Assembly (NCBI RefSeq): GCF_004154955.1
Contig: NZ_CP011524.1
Coordinates: 186,001-250,000 of the forward strand
Reading direction: 5' to 3'
From: Intestinimonas butyriciproducens
GTDB taxonomy: Bacteria > Bacillota > Clostridia > Oscillospirales > Oscillospiraceae
DNA length: 64,000 nt
Part shown: piece after piece, positions 36,742-45,252 of the stretch
Layout of the letters: each line of letters begins with the position of its first letter
Numbering within the stretch: position 1 is the first letter of the stretch
Made by a program: the position numbers and the translations under genes
The notes under the pieces: generated by a model
Told to the model about the DNA's origin: nothing
Seen by the model: the letters and a program-made list of their open reading frames with translations, nothing else
The model's database searches: none

Positions 36742-38361
36742 ATGTTGCATTTGAATATTCAGGGACTGAAGGACCGCTCCGCCTGGGAAGCCGCCGGCAT
36801 TGCGCTGCCGCGGTACGATGTGGAGGCCATGAAGGCCCGGACGCTGCAAAGGCCCTCCTGGGTCCACTTCGGCGCGGGCAATATCTTTCGGGGCTTTCTG
36901 GCCGCGGCCCAACAGACCCTTTTGAACGCCGGGGTCACCGATACCGGCATTTTGGCGGCCGAATCCTTCGACTTCCAGATCATCGACAAAGTATACGAGC
37001 CCTATGACGAGCTGAGCCTGCTGGTGCGCATGCATGCCGACGGCTTCTACGACAAGGAGGTCGTGGCCAGCGTGGCGGGCGGATACAAGGCCGACTGCGC
37101 GGGGCCTGACTGGGCACGGCTGGTGCAGGTGTTCCAGAATCCCAGCCTCCAGCTGGCCAGCTTTACCATCACGGAGAAGGGGTATGCGCTGACCGATCTG
37201 GCGGGCGAGACGCTCCCCGTGGCCCGGCAGGATTTTGCCGCCGGGCCGGACGCCCCGCGGCACACCATGTCCATTGCGGCGGCGCTCCTCTACCGCCGCT
37301 TCCAGGCGGGGGGACACCCCATCGCCATGGTGAGCATGGACAACTGCGCGCAGAACGGAAAAAAGCTCCGGGAGGGCGTGTTTGCCGCCGCAGAGGCATG
37401 GGAGCGGGCGGGACTGGTCCCCGCCGCCTTCCTGGCATGGCTCTCCGACCAGAAAAAGGTCACCTTCCCCTGGTCCATGATCGATAAGATCACCCCTCAC
37501 CCCTCCGAGCAGGTCAAAAAGGCCCTGGAGGACCTGGGGCTGCAGGACATGACCATTTCCAGGACCAACACCGGTACGCTGATCGCCCCCTTTGTCAACG
37601 CCGAGACCACAGAATACCTGGTGCTGGAGGACGCCTTCCCCAATGGACGCCCTCCCCTGGAGCGGGCGGGGGTCTACTTTACCGACCGCGCCACGGTGGA
37701 AAAGGCCGAGAAGATGAAGGTGGGCACCTGCCTCAATCCCCTGCACACCGCCCTGGCCGTGTATGGGTGCCTGCTGGGCTACACCACCATCGCCGCGGAG
37801 ATGGCCGACCCGGACCTGCGGGCTCTGGTGGAGCACATCGCCGCCGAAGGTCTCCCCGTGGTGGAGGACCCGGGCCTCCTCAGTCCCCGAAAGTTCATCG
37901 ACGAGGTGCTGCGCCAGCGTTTTCCCAACCCCGCCATCCCGGATACGCCCCAGCGTATCGCCGCGGACACCTCCCAGAAGCTGCCCGTCCGGTACGGCGG
38001 CACGCTTCAGCGCTATACCCAGCGCACCGATCTGGCGGTCTCCGCGCTGGAATATATCCCGCTGGTCTTCGCGGGGTGGTGCCGGTACCTGCTGGGGGTG
38101 GACGACGCCCTGCGGGAGATGCCGGTGAGCCCCGATCCCATGGTGCCTGCCCTCCAGGCCCTGTTGGCCGGAGTGAAGGTGGGCACGCCCGAGACCTGTA
38201 CCGATCAGCTCCGCCCCATCCTTTCCAACGCCGCTATTTTTGGCGTGGACCTGTATCAGGCGGGGCTGGGAGAAAAAACAGAAGCCGCGTTCCGGGCCAT
38301 GCTGGCGGGCCCCGGCGCGGTCCGTACCACTCTGCGCCGGTATTTGAGTGAGAGAGCATGA
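36742..38361 (+). CDS. uxuB: Fructuronate reductase (mannitol dehydrogenase family)
   Basis: 539 residues. It reduces D-fructuronate to D-mannonate with NADH in the glucuronate branch. VHFGAGNIFRGFLAAAQQ is the Rossmann start, ITEKGY is typical of this long-chain family, and the catalytic-site segment around KKVTFPWSMIDKITPHPS and KVGTCLNPLHTALAVYG is intact. It is about 50 residues longer than E. coli UxuB, as in many Firmicutes. The stop overlaps the frame leading into uxuA, whose ATG is 13 bases later. Confidence 0.92.
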   Translation: MLHLNIQGLKDRSAWEAAGIALPRYDVEAMKARTLQRPSWVHFGAGNIFRGFLAAAQQTLLNAGVTDTGILAAESFDFQIIDKVYEPYDELSLLVRMHADGFYDKEVVASVAGGYKADCAGPDWARLVQVFQNPSLQLASFTITEKGYALTDLAGETLPVARQDFAAGPDAPRHTMSIAAALLYRRFQAGGHPIAMVSMDNCAQNGKKLREGVFAAAEAWERAGLVPAAFLAWLSDQKKVTFPWSMIDKITPHPSEQVKKALEDLGLQDMTISRTNTGTLIAPFVNAETTEYLVLEDAFPNGRPPLERAGVYFTDRATVEKAEKMKVGTCLNPLHTALAVYGCLLGYTTIAAEMADPDLRALVEHIAAEGLPVVEDPGLLSPRKFIDEVLRQRFPNPAIPDTPQRIAADTSQKLPVRYGGTLQRYTQRTDLAVSALEYIPLVFAGWCRYLLGVDDALREMPVSPDPMVPALQALLAGVKVGTPETCTDQLRPILSNAAIFGVDLYQAGLGEKTEAAFRAMLAGPGAVRTTLRRYLSERA

Positions 38362-38374
38362 GGAGCGATCATCC

Positions 38375-39451
38375 ATGAAGATGACATTTCGCTGGTACGG
38401 GAGCCAGATGGACCCCATACCGCTGCGTTATATCAAACAGATCCCCAATATGAGCGGTGTGGTGAGCTCCCTGATGGACATGCCCGCCGGGGCCCTGTGG
38501 CCCACCGAGCGCATCCAGGCCCTGAAGCAGGAGGTCAACGACGCAGGGCTGGAGCTGGAGGTCATCGAGAGCGTCAACGTCCATGAGGATATCAAGCTGG
38601 GCCTGCCCGGCCGGGACGAGTACATCGACAATTACTGCAAGACCATTGAACGGCTGGGACAGGCGGGCGTGAAGGTCATCTGCTACAATTTCATGCCGGT
38701 CTTTGACTGGACCCGCAGCGACCTGTTCAAGCCACGCGCCGACGGGGCCACCGTACTGGCCTATGACCAGGCTGTCATCGACAAGATCACCGATCCCCAG
38801 GACTTTGCCGACCGGATCCAGCAGGGGGCGGGCGAGTTCGAGATGGCCGGGTGGGAGCCGGAGCGCATGGCGGAGATCAAGCACCTCTTCGCCCAGTATC
38901 AGAGCGTCTCCCATGAGGACCTTTTCCGCAATCTGCGCTATTTCCTGGAGGCCGTTATCCCGGTCTGTGAGCGGTACGACGTCAAAATGGCCATCCATCC
39001 GGACGATCCCCCCTGGGATATTTTCGGCCTGCCAAGGATCTGTACCAACCGGGACAATGTGACGCGCATCCTCTCCCTGGTGGACAGTCCCTGCAACGGC
39101 CTGACGCTGTGCTCCGGCTCCATGGGCTCCAATCCCTGCAACGATATCCCCGCCATGGTGCGGGAATTCGGGAGCCGGGGGCGCATCCATTTCGGCCATG
39201 TGCGCAACATCAAGTTTACCGGGCCCGGCCAATTTGAGGAGGCGGCGCACTTCTCCGCCGACGGCAGCCTGGACCTGTACGAGATCATGAAGGCCTACTA
39301 TGACATCGGCTTCGAGGGCTATATCCGGCCCGACCACGGACGTATGATCTGGGATGAGCAGGGCCGGGCGGGTTACGGCTTGTACGACCGGGCGCTGGGC
39401 GTGGCCTACCTCAGCGGCCTGTGGGAGGCCATTCAAAAGGACCACCGGTAA
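38375..39451 (+). CDS. uxuA: Mannonate dehydratase
   Basis: 358 residues from the ATG at 38375 (GAGGAGCG upstream). It dehydrates D-mannonate to 2-keto-3-deoxygluconate with a divalent metal. MKMTFRWYG, the KVICYNFMPVFDWTRSDL block, MAIHPDDPPWDIFGLPRI with a metal His, CSGSMGSNP, HFGHVRNI and GYIRPDHGRMIW are all UxuA marks. It is the shorter Gram-positive form. It closes the main hexuronate operon; a branched terminator follows. Confidence 0.95.
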   Translation: MKMTFRWYGSQMDPIPLRYIKQIPNMSGVVSSLMDMPAGALWPTERIQALKQEVNDAGLELEVIESVNVHEDIKLGLPGRDEYIDNYCKTIERLGQAGVKVICYNFMPVFDWTRSDLFKPRADGATVLAYDQAVIDKITDPQDFADRIQQGAGEFEMAGWEPERMAEIKHLFAQYQSVSHEDLFRNLRYFLEAVIPVCERYDVKMAIHPDDPPWDIFGLPRICTNRDNVTRILSLVDSPCNGLTLCSGSMGSNPCNDIPAMVREFGSRGRIHFGHVRNIKFTGPGQFEEAAHFSADGSLDLYEIMKAYYDIGFEGYIRPDHGRMIWDEQGRAGYGLYDRALGVAYLSGLWEAIQKDHR

Positions 39452-39461
39452 CAGAGAGAGC

Positions 39462-39522
39462 ACACCGCATTCGTGCGCGTCCCGGCATGCCGGCTGGTTT
39501 CGACGCCGGGTGCGGTGTTTTT
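39462..39522 (+). terminator. Terminator after uxuA
   Basis: Two-part stem: ACACCGCA (39462-39469) with TGCGGTGT (39511-39518), and inside it CCCGGC with GCCGGG (39481-39486, 39505-39510). It ends in a T-run. Confidence 0.65.
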
Positions 39523-39648
39523 CGTGTGTAAGAGCCCGTATGCACCTCCGTCCCGCGGCATCCAGGCGGGGTTTTCCCGCCATGCTGCGGGGACCCTGCC
39601 CGTCTCAGGAATACAGGTTCTAAATTTGCAGAAAAGAAGGTTGAGCGC

Positions 39649-40611
39649 ATGGACCCCATTCTGAAACAAATTTCCAACGTCGGCATTGTGCCCGTGATCG
39701 CCATCGACGACGCTGAGAAGGCGGTGCCGCTGGCGAAGGCCCTGGTGGCTGGCGGCCTGCCCGTGGCGGAGGTGACGTTCCGCACCGCCGCAGCGGAGGA
39801 GGCAATGCGGGCGATCGTTCGGGAAGTGCCCGAGATGCTGGTGGGCGCGGGCACTGTCCTGACCTATGAGCAGGTGGACCGGGCGCTGGAGGCCGGGGCC
39901 AAGTTTATCGTCAGCCCCGGATTCAACCCGGACACCGTGCAGTATGTCCTCTCCAAGGGGGCGCTGATGGTGCCCGGCACCGCCACCCCCGGCGAGATGG
40001 AGCAGGCCATGTCCATGGGCCTGGAGGTGGTAAAGTTTTTCCCCGCCGAACAGAACGGGGGCGTGGCCAAGCTGAAGGCCATCGCCGGCCCCTATCGGGC
40101 GCTGAAATGGATGCCTACCGGCGGAGTCAACGCAAAGAATCTGATGGATTACCTGTCCTTTGACCAGATCGTGGCCTGCGGAGGCACCTGGATGGTGAAA
40201 AAGGAGCTCATCGAGGGAGAAAAGTGGGAGGAGATCACCCGCATGACCCGGGAAGCCGTGCGCACCATGCTGGGGTTCTCCCTGCATCACGTGGGCATCA
40301 ACTGCGGCAGCGAGGCGGAGGCGGACCAGACGGCCAGGACGCTGTGCGCCATCTTTGGATTCGAGTATAAGATGGGCAACTCCTCCGTGCAGGCGCTGCC
40401 TGCGGCAGAGTGCACCAAGACGCCCGGCCCCGGCGTCCACGGCCACATCGCCATCGGCACCAACAGCGTGGACAGGGCGGTCTATCATCTGGGCCTTCAG
40501 GGCGTCAAGTGTCTGGAGGAGACCCGAAAGACCGACGGCAAGGGAAGGACCAAGGCCATCTATCTGGACGGAACCTTCGGCGGCTTTGCCATTCATCTGG
40601 TACAGAAATAA
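39649..40611 (+). CDS. KDPG/KHG aldolase with a C-terminal VOC domain
   Basis: 320 residues after AAGAAGG. Residues 1-205 are a class I 2-keto-3-deoxy-6-phosphogluconate aldolase: E41 and R45 in EVTFRT, the Schiff-base lysine K129 in EVVKFFPAE, and the phosphate-binding MPTGGV loop. It splits KDPG to pyruvate and glyceraldehyde-3-phosphate. From about 211 a vicinal-oxygen-chelate (glyoxalase-like) domain follows: SLHHVGINCG, HGHIAIGTNSVDRAVYHL and GGFAIHLVQK. The final metal position is His where Glu is usual. The extra domain roughly adds half again to the usual aldolase length. Confidence 0.9.
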   Translation: MDPILKQISNVGIVPVIAIDDAEKAVPLAKALVAGGLPVAEVTFRTAAAEEAMRAIVREVPEMLVGAGTVLTYEQVDRALEAGAKFIVSPGFNPDTVQYVLSKGALMVPGTATPGEMEQAMSMGLEVVKFFPAEQNGGVAKLKAIAGPYRALKWMPTGGVNAKNLMDYLSFDQIVACGGTWMVKKELIEGEKWEEITRMTREAVRTMLGFSLHHVGINCGSEAEADQTARTLCAIFGFEYKMGNSSVQALPAAECTKTPGPGVHGHIAIGTNSVDRAVYHLGLQGVKCLEETRKTDGKGRTKAIYLDGTFGGFAIHLVQK

Positions 40612-40625
40612 GGAGGCTCTCACTT

Positions 40626-41651
40626 ATGAGCAAGCGTGTGGTAACATTCGGAGAGATTATGCTGCGGCTGGCGCCCAACGGATACTATCGGTTCTTCCAG
40701 GACGACCAGCTCCAGGCCACCTTTGGCGGCGGAGAGGCGAATGTGGCGGTATCCCTCGCCAACTACGGTCTGGACGCCGCCTTTGTCACCAAGCTGCCCG
40801 CCCATGCCATCGGACAGGGCGCGGTGAACGCGCTGCGGGGGCTGGGGGTGGACACCTCCGGGATCGTCCGCGGCGGGGAGCGCGTGGGCATCTATTTCCT
40901 GGAGAAGGGCGCCTCCCAGCGGGGCAGCGTTTGCATCTATGACCGGGCCCACTCGGCCATCCAGGAGGCGCAGCCCTCCGACTTTGACTGGGACGCCATC
41001 TTTGAAGGCGCGGACTGGTTCCACTTCACCGGGATCACGCCCGCCCTGGGCCCCAACCTGGTGGAAATTTGCAGGCAGGCCTGTGCCGCGGCAAAGCGGC
41101 ACGGTGTGAAGGTCTCCTGCGACCTGAACTATCGGGGAAAGCTGTGGAGCCGGGAGCAGGCCCGCGCGGCGATGACCGAGCTCTGCCGGTATGTGGACGT
41201 CTGCATTTCCAACGAGGAGGACGCCAAGGATGTTTTCGGCATCGAGGCGGAAAACACCGACATCTACGGCGGCAAGCTGAACAAAGAGGGATATCAGTCC
41301 GTGGCCAAGCAGCTCGCCGACCGGTTCGGCTTTGAGAAGGTGGCCATCACGCTGCGCACCTCCATTTCCGCCAGCGACAACGACTGGGCGGGCATGCTGT
41401 ATGACGGAAAGGAGTGCTGTTTCTCCAAGGAGTACCACCTGCACATCGTGGACCGGGTGGGCGGCGGCGACAGCTTCGGCGGCGGGCTCATTTACGCGCT
41501 GCTCAGCGGGAAGGACAGCCGGGAGGCGATTGAATTCGCGGTGGCGGCGTCGGCGCTGAAGCACTCCATCGAGGGGGACTTCAATCGGGTCACGCTGGCT
41601 GAGGTGGAAAAGCTCGCCGGCGGCGACGGCTCCGGCCGGGTCCAGCGGTAA
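40626..41651 (+). CDS. kdgK: 2-keto-3-deoxygluconate kinase (PfkB family)
   Basis: 341 residues from the ATG at 40626 (AAGGAGG). PfkB features are VVTFGEIMLRLAP, FGGGEANVAVSLANYG, VSCDLNYRGKLW and the C-terminal catalytic VDRVGGGDSFGGG with Asp near residue 282. It phosphorylates KDG from both uronate branches to KDPG, the substrate of the aldolase encoded 14 bp upstream. The pathway through pyruvate is therefore complete in this window. Confidence 0.93.
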   Translation: MSKRVVTFGEIMLRLAPNGYYRFFQDDQLQATFGGGEANVAVSLANYGLDAAFVTKLPAHAIGQGAVNALRGLGVDTSGIVRGGERVGIYFLEKGASQRGSVCIYDRAHSAIQEAQPSDFDWDAIFEGADWFHFTGITPALGPNLVEICRQACAAAKRHGVKVSCDLNYRGKLWSREQARAAMTELCRYVDVCISNEEDAKDVFGIEAENTDIYGGKLNKEGYQSVAKQLADRFGFEKVAITLRTSISASDNDWAGMLYDGKECCFSKEYHLHIVDRVGGGDSFGGGLIYALLSGKDSREAIEFAVAASALKHSIEGDFNRVTLAEVEKLAGGDGSGRVQR

Positions 41652-41773
41652 GCAGTACAGGGCGGGGCCCGGAACCTCCTGCAGCACACGACCCTTATTC
41701 CTCTGCAAAATATCGCCGCATACCTGCGCTTTTGCTGCGGCAAACGGCGGCGCGGGGGATTCCTTCCGGGAAA

Positions 41774-41804
41774 AAGGCCCTGGAACCAACGGTTCCAGGG
41801 CCTT
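41774..41804. terminator. Bidirectional terminator between kdgK and porB
   Basis: 14-bp stem with an AAC loop. On the minus strand it runs into CCTTTTTCCC, on the plus strand into CCTTCAG, so it suits the minus-strand por operon best. Confidence 0.75.
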
Positions 41805-41877
41805 CAGCGCATCAAAAGGCAGGCGGCTGAAACGGGGACTCCGCGCTGCCAAAGAGGATAAGCCGCCTTGGCGGCGC

Positions 41878-42807
41878 TTATACACAACGGGAGAGCAGGG
41901 CCTCCCATTTTTCATCCACATACCGCTGGGCGGCCTCCAGGGTCCACTCGCTGCCGGGCTGGAAGCAGTGCTTGAATCGCCCCTGCAGACGCATGAACTC
42001 GGTGACGGGCAGCTTCCTTTTCGGCTCGTAGCTCAGATGCCATACGCCGTCGATGACTTCATAGAGGGGCCACACGCAGGTCTCCACCGCCAGGCGGCAC
42101 AGCTCGGGGAGCAGCTCGGGAGAGTACTGCCAGCCCCGGGGGCAGGGTGACATGATGTTGACAAAGGCGGGGCCGGGGGTATAGATGGCCCGATGGGCCT
42201 TTTCATGGAGGTCCTTGAAGTTGGTGAGAAAGGTGGTCTGGGCCACATAGGGGATGTGGTGTGCGGCCATGATCTCCGTAAGGTCCTTCTTGTTCTGCGG
42301 CTTGCCGCTGGAGGCGGAGCCGGGCGGGGTGGTGGTGGCGCTGGCAAAGCGGGGGGTGGAGGAGGAGCGCTGGATGCCGGTATTCATATAGGCCTCGTTG
42401 TCATAACAGAAATATACCATGTCGTGGCCCCGCTCCATGGCGCCGGAGAGGGACTGGAAGCCGATGTCATATGTGCCTCCGTCGCCGCCGATGGCCAGAA
42501 ACTTGAAGGAATCTTCGACGCTGCCGCGGCGCTTGAGAAAGCGGTACGCGGCCTCCACGCCGCCGCAGGTGGCGGCGGCGTTTTCAAAGGCGGAGTGGAT
42601 GTAGCTGTCCTCCCAGGCGGTGTAGGGGTAGAGGAAGGAGGACACCTCCAGGCAGCCGGTGGCGTTGCAGATGACCGCCCTGTCTCCCTCGTCCAGGGCG
42701 CGGGTCACGGCCCGGCAGACGATGCCCGCCCCGCAGCCGGCGCACAGCCGATGTCCGCCGACAAATCGCTCCGGCTTAGAAAGCTCGCGCTTGTGATTGT
42801 ACGCCAT
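41878..42807 (-). CDS. 2-oxoacid:ferredoxin oxidoreductase, beta (TPP) subunit
   Basis: 309 residues from the ATG at 42807, one base after the alpha-subunit stop. RLCAGCGAG supplies Fe-S cysteines, ICNATGCLEV and GDGGTYDIGFQSLSGAMERG ... YDNEAYMNTGIQRS form the thiamine diphosphate/Mg site. It decarboxylates a 2-oxoacid and passes electrons through the delta subunit to ferredoxin, with acyl-CoA as product (or the reverse). The T-box reading suggests a branched-chain 2-oxoacid (VOR type) rather than pyruvate, since a full pyruvate enzyme is encoded at 57276. Confidence 0.9.
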   Translation of the reverse strand: MAYNHKRELSKPERFVGGHRLCAGCGAGIVCRAVTRALDEGDRAVICNATGCLEVSSFLYPYTAWEDSYIHSAFENAAATCGGVEAAYRFLKRRGSVEDSFKFLAIGGDGGTYDIGFQSLSGAMERGHDMVYFCYDNEAYMNTGIQRSSSTPRFASATTTPPGSASSGKPQNKKDLTEIMAAHHIPYVAQTTFLTNFKDLHEKAHRAIYTPGPAFVNIMSPCPRGWQYSPELLPELCRLAVETCVWPLYEVIDGVWHLSYEPKRKLPVTEFMRLQGRFKHCFQPGSEWTLEAAQRYVDEKWEALLSRCV

Positions 42808-42808
42808 T

Positions 42809-44008
42809 TCAGAGCACCTCCTGTTCACTGCTGCGCTGGCCCATGTGGAGATACCGGGGGCCGGCCTGGCCGCTTTCGGCCATCCGGAGCAGGTGGCGGT
42901 AGACCCGCTCCACGTCCTCCACCGCACAGTCGCGTCCGCCCAGGCCGTAGACCACGTTGGTCATGAGGGGGCGGTTGGGCAGATCGTAGCAGGCGGAGCG
43001 CACCTCGGCAAAGAGGGGACCGCCGCAGCCGGAATAACCCTCGCTCTTGTCCATGACTGCCACCGCCTTCACATGGGAGAGGGCTTGGGCGATCTCCTCC
43101 ATAGGGAAGGGGCGGAACACACGCAACTTGAGGAGCCCGGCCTTGACGCCCCGCTCCCGCAGGCGCTGGACACAGGCCTTGGCCGTGCCGGCGGTGGAGC
43201 CGATGAGCACCAGCGCCACCTCGGCGTCCTCCATCGCATAGGCCTCGAAGAGGCCGTATTTCCGGCCGAAGGTCCGTGCAAAATCTGCGGCCACCTCCAG
43301 CACGGCCCGCTTGGCGTTTTTCATGGCCTCGGCCTGCTGGACCTTATGCTCCATACAGTAGGGACAGGTGTCATAGGGGCCCACGGCCAGGGGATTGCCG
43401 TGCTGGAGCAGATGGCGCTCCGGCGTATACTCCCCCACGAAGGCCCGGACCTTCTCGTCCGCCTCCAGCAGGATATTCTCCACCGCGTGGGAGGTGATGA
43501 AGCCGTCCTGGCAGACCATGATCGGGAGGCGCACATCCGGGGTTTCGGCGATGCGCATGGCCTGGAGATAGTTGTCATAGGCCTCCTGGTTGTTCTCCGC
43601 ATAGAGCTGGATCCAGCCGGTGTCCCGCGCACCCATGGAGTCGGAGTGGTCGTTGTTGATGTTGATGGGGCCTGTGAGGGCGCGGTTGACGCAGGCGAGG
43701 GTGATGGGCAGGCGGGAAGAGGCGGCCACATACAGCATCTCCGTCATGTACGCCAGACCGCAGGACGACGTGGCGGTGACGGCCCGAACGCCGGCGGCCT
43801 GGGCTCCGATACAGGTGGACATGGAGGAGTGCTCCGACTCCACGGTGACGTACTCGGTGTCCACCAGGCCGTTGGCCACATACTGGGCGAAGTACTGGGG
43901 GATCTCGGTGGAAGGGGTGATGGGGAAGGCGGCAAAGACGCCGGGGTTGATCTGCCGCATGGCGCAGGCAATGGCCTCATTTCCCGACAGGCGGTCGCGG
44001 ATACTCAT
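42809..44008 (-). CDS. 2-oxoacid:ferredoxin oxidoreductase, alpha subunit
   Basis: 399 residues from the ATG at 44008 (GGAGGAGAAG upstream); a GTG just before is less well placed. AAFPITPSTEIPQYFAQYV, TVESEHSSMSTCIGAQAAGVRAVTATSSCGL and NINNDHSDSMGARDTGWIQ are the pyrimidine-binding and CoA-domain motifs of PorA/VorA. The start overlaps the delta-subunit stop by one base. The four genes run gamma-delta-alpha-beta, the common order in archaea and anaerobic bacteria. Confidence 0.92.
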   Translation of the reverse strand: MSIRDRLSGNEAIACAMRQINPGVFAAFPITPSTEIPQYFAQYVANGLVDTEYVTVESEHSSMSTCIGAQAAGVRAVTATSSCGLAYMTEMLYVAASSRLPITLACVNRALTGPININNDHSDSMGARDTGWIQLYAENNQEAYDNYLQAMRIAETPDVRLPIMVCQDGFITSHAVENILLEADEKVRAFVGEYTPERHLLQHGNPLAVGPYDTCPYCMEHKVQQAEAMKNAKRAVLEVAADFARTFGRKYGLFEAYAMEDAEVALVLIGSTAGTAKACVQRLRERGVKAGLLKLRVFRPFPMEEIAQALSHVKAVAVMDKSEGYSGCGGPLFAEVRSACYDLPNRPLMTNVVYGLGGRDCAVEDVERVYRHLLRMAESGQAGPRYLHMGQRSSEQEVL

Positions 44009-44313
44009 CACTTCTCCTCCTTTTCAAAGGCGATGGCGCCGAAGGGGCAGACCTTCCAGCAGATGCCGCAGCCCTTGCAGTGGTCCAGATCAAATGCGCC
44101 CCGCTTTCCATTGGAGACGGGGATGGAGGAGTCGGGACAAAAGGGGGCGCACAGCAGACACTGCTTGCATTTGGCCGGGTCCCAGACCGGCACGTCGGAG
44201 CGCCACTCGCCGGTGCGCACTGCCTTTGCGGTGCCGCCCTCGTAGATCTCCCCGCCCGGAGTCATCTCCTGCCAGGGAGTCTGCTCGTTGATTTTGGATG
44301 CCTGGAAGTTCAT
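44008..44313 (-). CDS. 2-oxoacid:ferredoxin oxidoreductase, delta (2[4Fe-4S]) subunit
   Basis: 101 residues from the ATG at 44313 (GAAGGAGG). Two complete CxxCxxCxxxCP motifs: C49, C52, C55, C59 and C79, C82, C85, C89, binding two [4Fe-4S] clusters. It ferries electrons between the beta subunit and external ferredoxin. ATGA overlap with the gamma-subunit stop. Confidence 0.95.
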   Translation of the reverse strand: MNFQASKINEQTPWQEMTPGGEIYEGGTAKAVRTGEWRSDVPVWDPAKCKQCLLCAPFCPDSSIPVSNGKRGAFDLDHCKGCGICWKVCPFGAIAFEKEEK

Positions 44314-44888
44314 GCGCGCACCTCCTTCATGGATTGGAGCAGGCATTTCATGTTGCCCTCGATGACCTGGGGCTTGGTGGCGAATTTGTGCCGGAAGCTG
44401 GCCTCCATATCGGCCGCGAACTGATCCGGCTCCAGCACCCGGCTGACCTGAACGATGGCGGCGAGCATGGGGGTGTTGGGAAAATAGCCGCCCAGGTACT
44501 GTTCGGAAAGGCGCCGGGCATCCACGGTGTACACCCCGCCGGAATAACCCCGCAGCAGGGGCCGCAGGGCACCGGGGGCCTTGGGAGAATTGATGAGGAC
44601 GGCGCCCTCCTGGCTCAGCCCTGCGGTGACATCCACCGAGGAGAGGAGGGACTCGTCCACCACCACCACGTAGTCTGGCTGATAGATGTTGGAGTGGATG
44701 GTGCAGGGGACGTCGCTGATGCGGTTATAGGCGGTGATGGGGGCGCCCATGCGCTCGGGGCCGTATTCCGGAAAGCCCTGGACATACTTGCCCGAGGAAA
44801 AGGCGGCGTCGGCCAGCAGCAGGCAGGCGGTCTTGGCCCCTTGCCCGCCCCGGCCATGCCAGCGGATCTCGGTCATTTGCTTGCTCAT
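44310..44888 (-). CDS. 2-oxoacid:ferredoxin oxidoreductase, gamma subunit
   Basis: 192 residues. IRWHGRGGQGAKTACLLLADAAFSSGKYVQGFPEYGPERMGAP is the highly typical gamma-subunit start, with GTNTPM-type PNTPMLAA later. First gene of the operon, about 40 bases after the T-box terminator, so its transcription should respond to uncharged tRNA. Confidence 0.93.
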   Translation of the reverse strand: MSKQMTEIRWHGRGGQGAKTACLLLADAAFSSGKYVQGFPEYGPERMGAPITAYNRISDVPCTIHSNIYQPDYVVVVDESLLSSVDVTAGLSQEGAVLINSPKAPGALRPLLRGYSGGVYTVDARRLSEQYLGGYFPNTPMLAAIVQVSRVLEPDQFAADMEASFRHKFATKPQVIEGNMKCLLQSMKEVRA

Positions 44889-44930
44889 ACGTTCCTTCCT
44901 CCCTCTGTTCCGGTATGCCCGGCACAGACG

Positions 44931-45172
44931 AAAAAGATCCCCGCCCCTGTAAAGGGACGAGGATCAAACCACCATCGCTGTACCACCCGTTACTGCATAC
45001 CGACATATGCGCTTCCTCTAACGGGGAATCCCGTCGGCGCCTACTTCGCGGCAAAGCGGTTCGGGCCGCAACTCCGGAGTGATGTTCCTGCCTGCCCTAC
45101 TGATACCGGCTTCCCACCTGCCGCCGGCTCTCTGAGATCCTCGGAGAGGCACTACTGTCTCCATCATCATCT
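44931..45172 (-). ncRNA. T-box riboswitch, Ile specifier predicted
   Basis: Read on the minus strand. Stem I carries GGAGACAGTAG near 45165 and GAAC-ATC-ACTCC at about 45087-45076, where ATC (45083-45081) is in the specifier position and points to tRNA-Ile. The T-box core CGGGTGGTACAGCG (near 44988-44975) differs from the consensus by a C to A and contains TGGT, able to pair with ACCA. A terminator stem GATCC.../...GGATC follows at 44965-44936 with a T5 run. Uncharged tRNA-Ile would block the terminator and switch the oxidoreductase operon on. Confidence 0.85.
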
Positions 45173-45196
45173 TTCATGCGTTAAATTGTTATATAT

Positions 45197-45225
45197 ACTG
45201 TAGTGGCTGAAAGGACATTTGTCAA
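45197..45225 (-). promoter_or_regulatory. Promoter of the T-box/por operon
   Basis: Minus-strand TTGACA (45225-45220), 17-bp spacer, TACAGT (45202-45197). Confidence 0.6.
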
Positions 45226-45252
45226 TGGGTAAAATACACAAAATAGAAAAAC

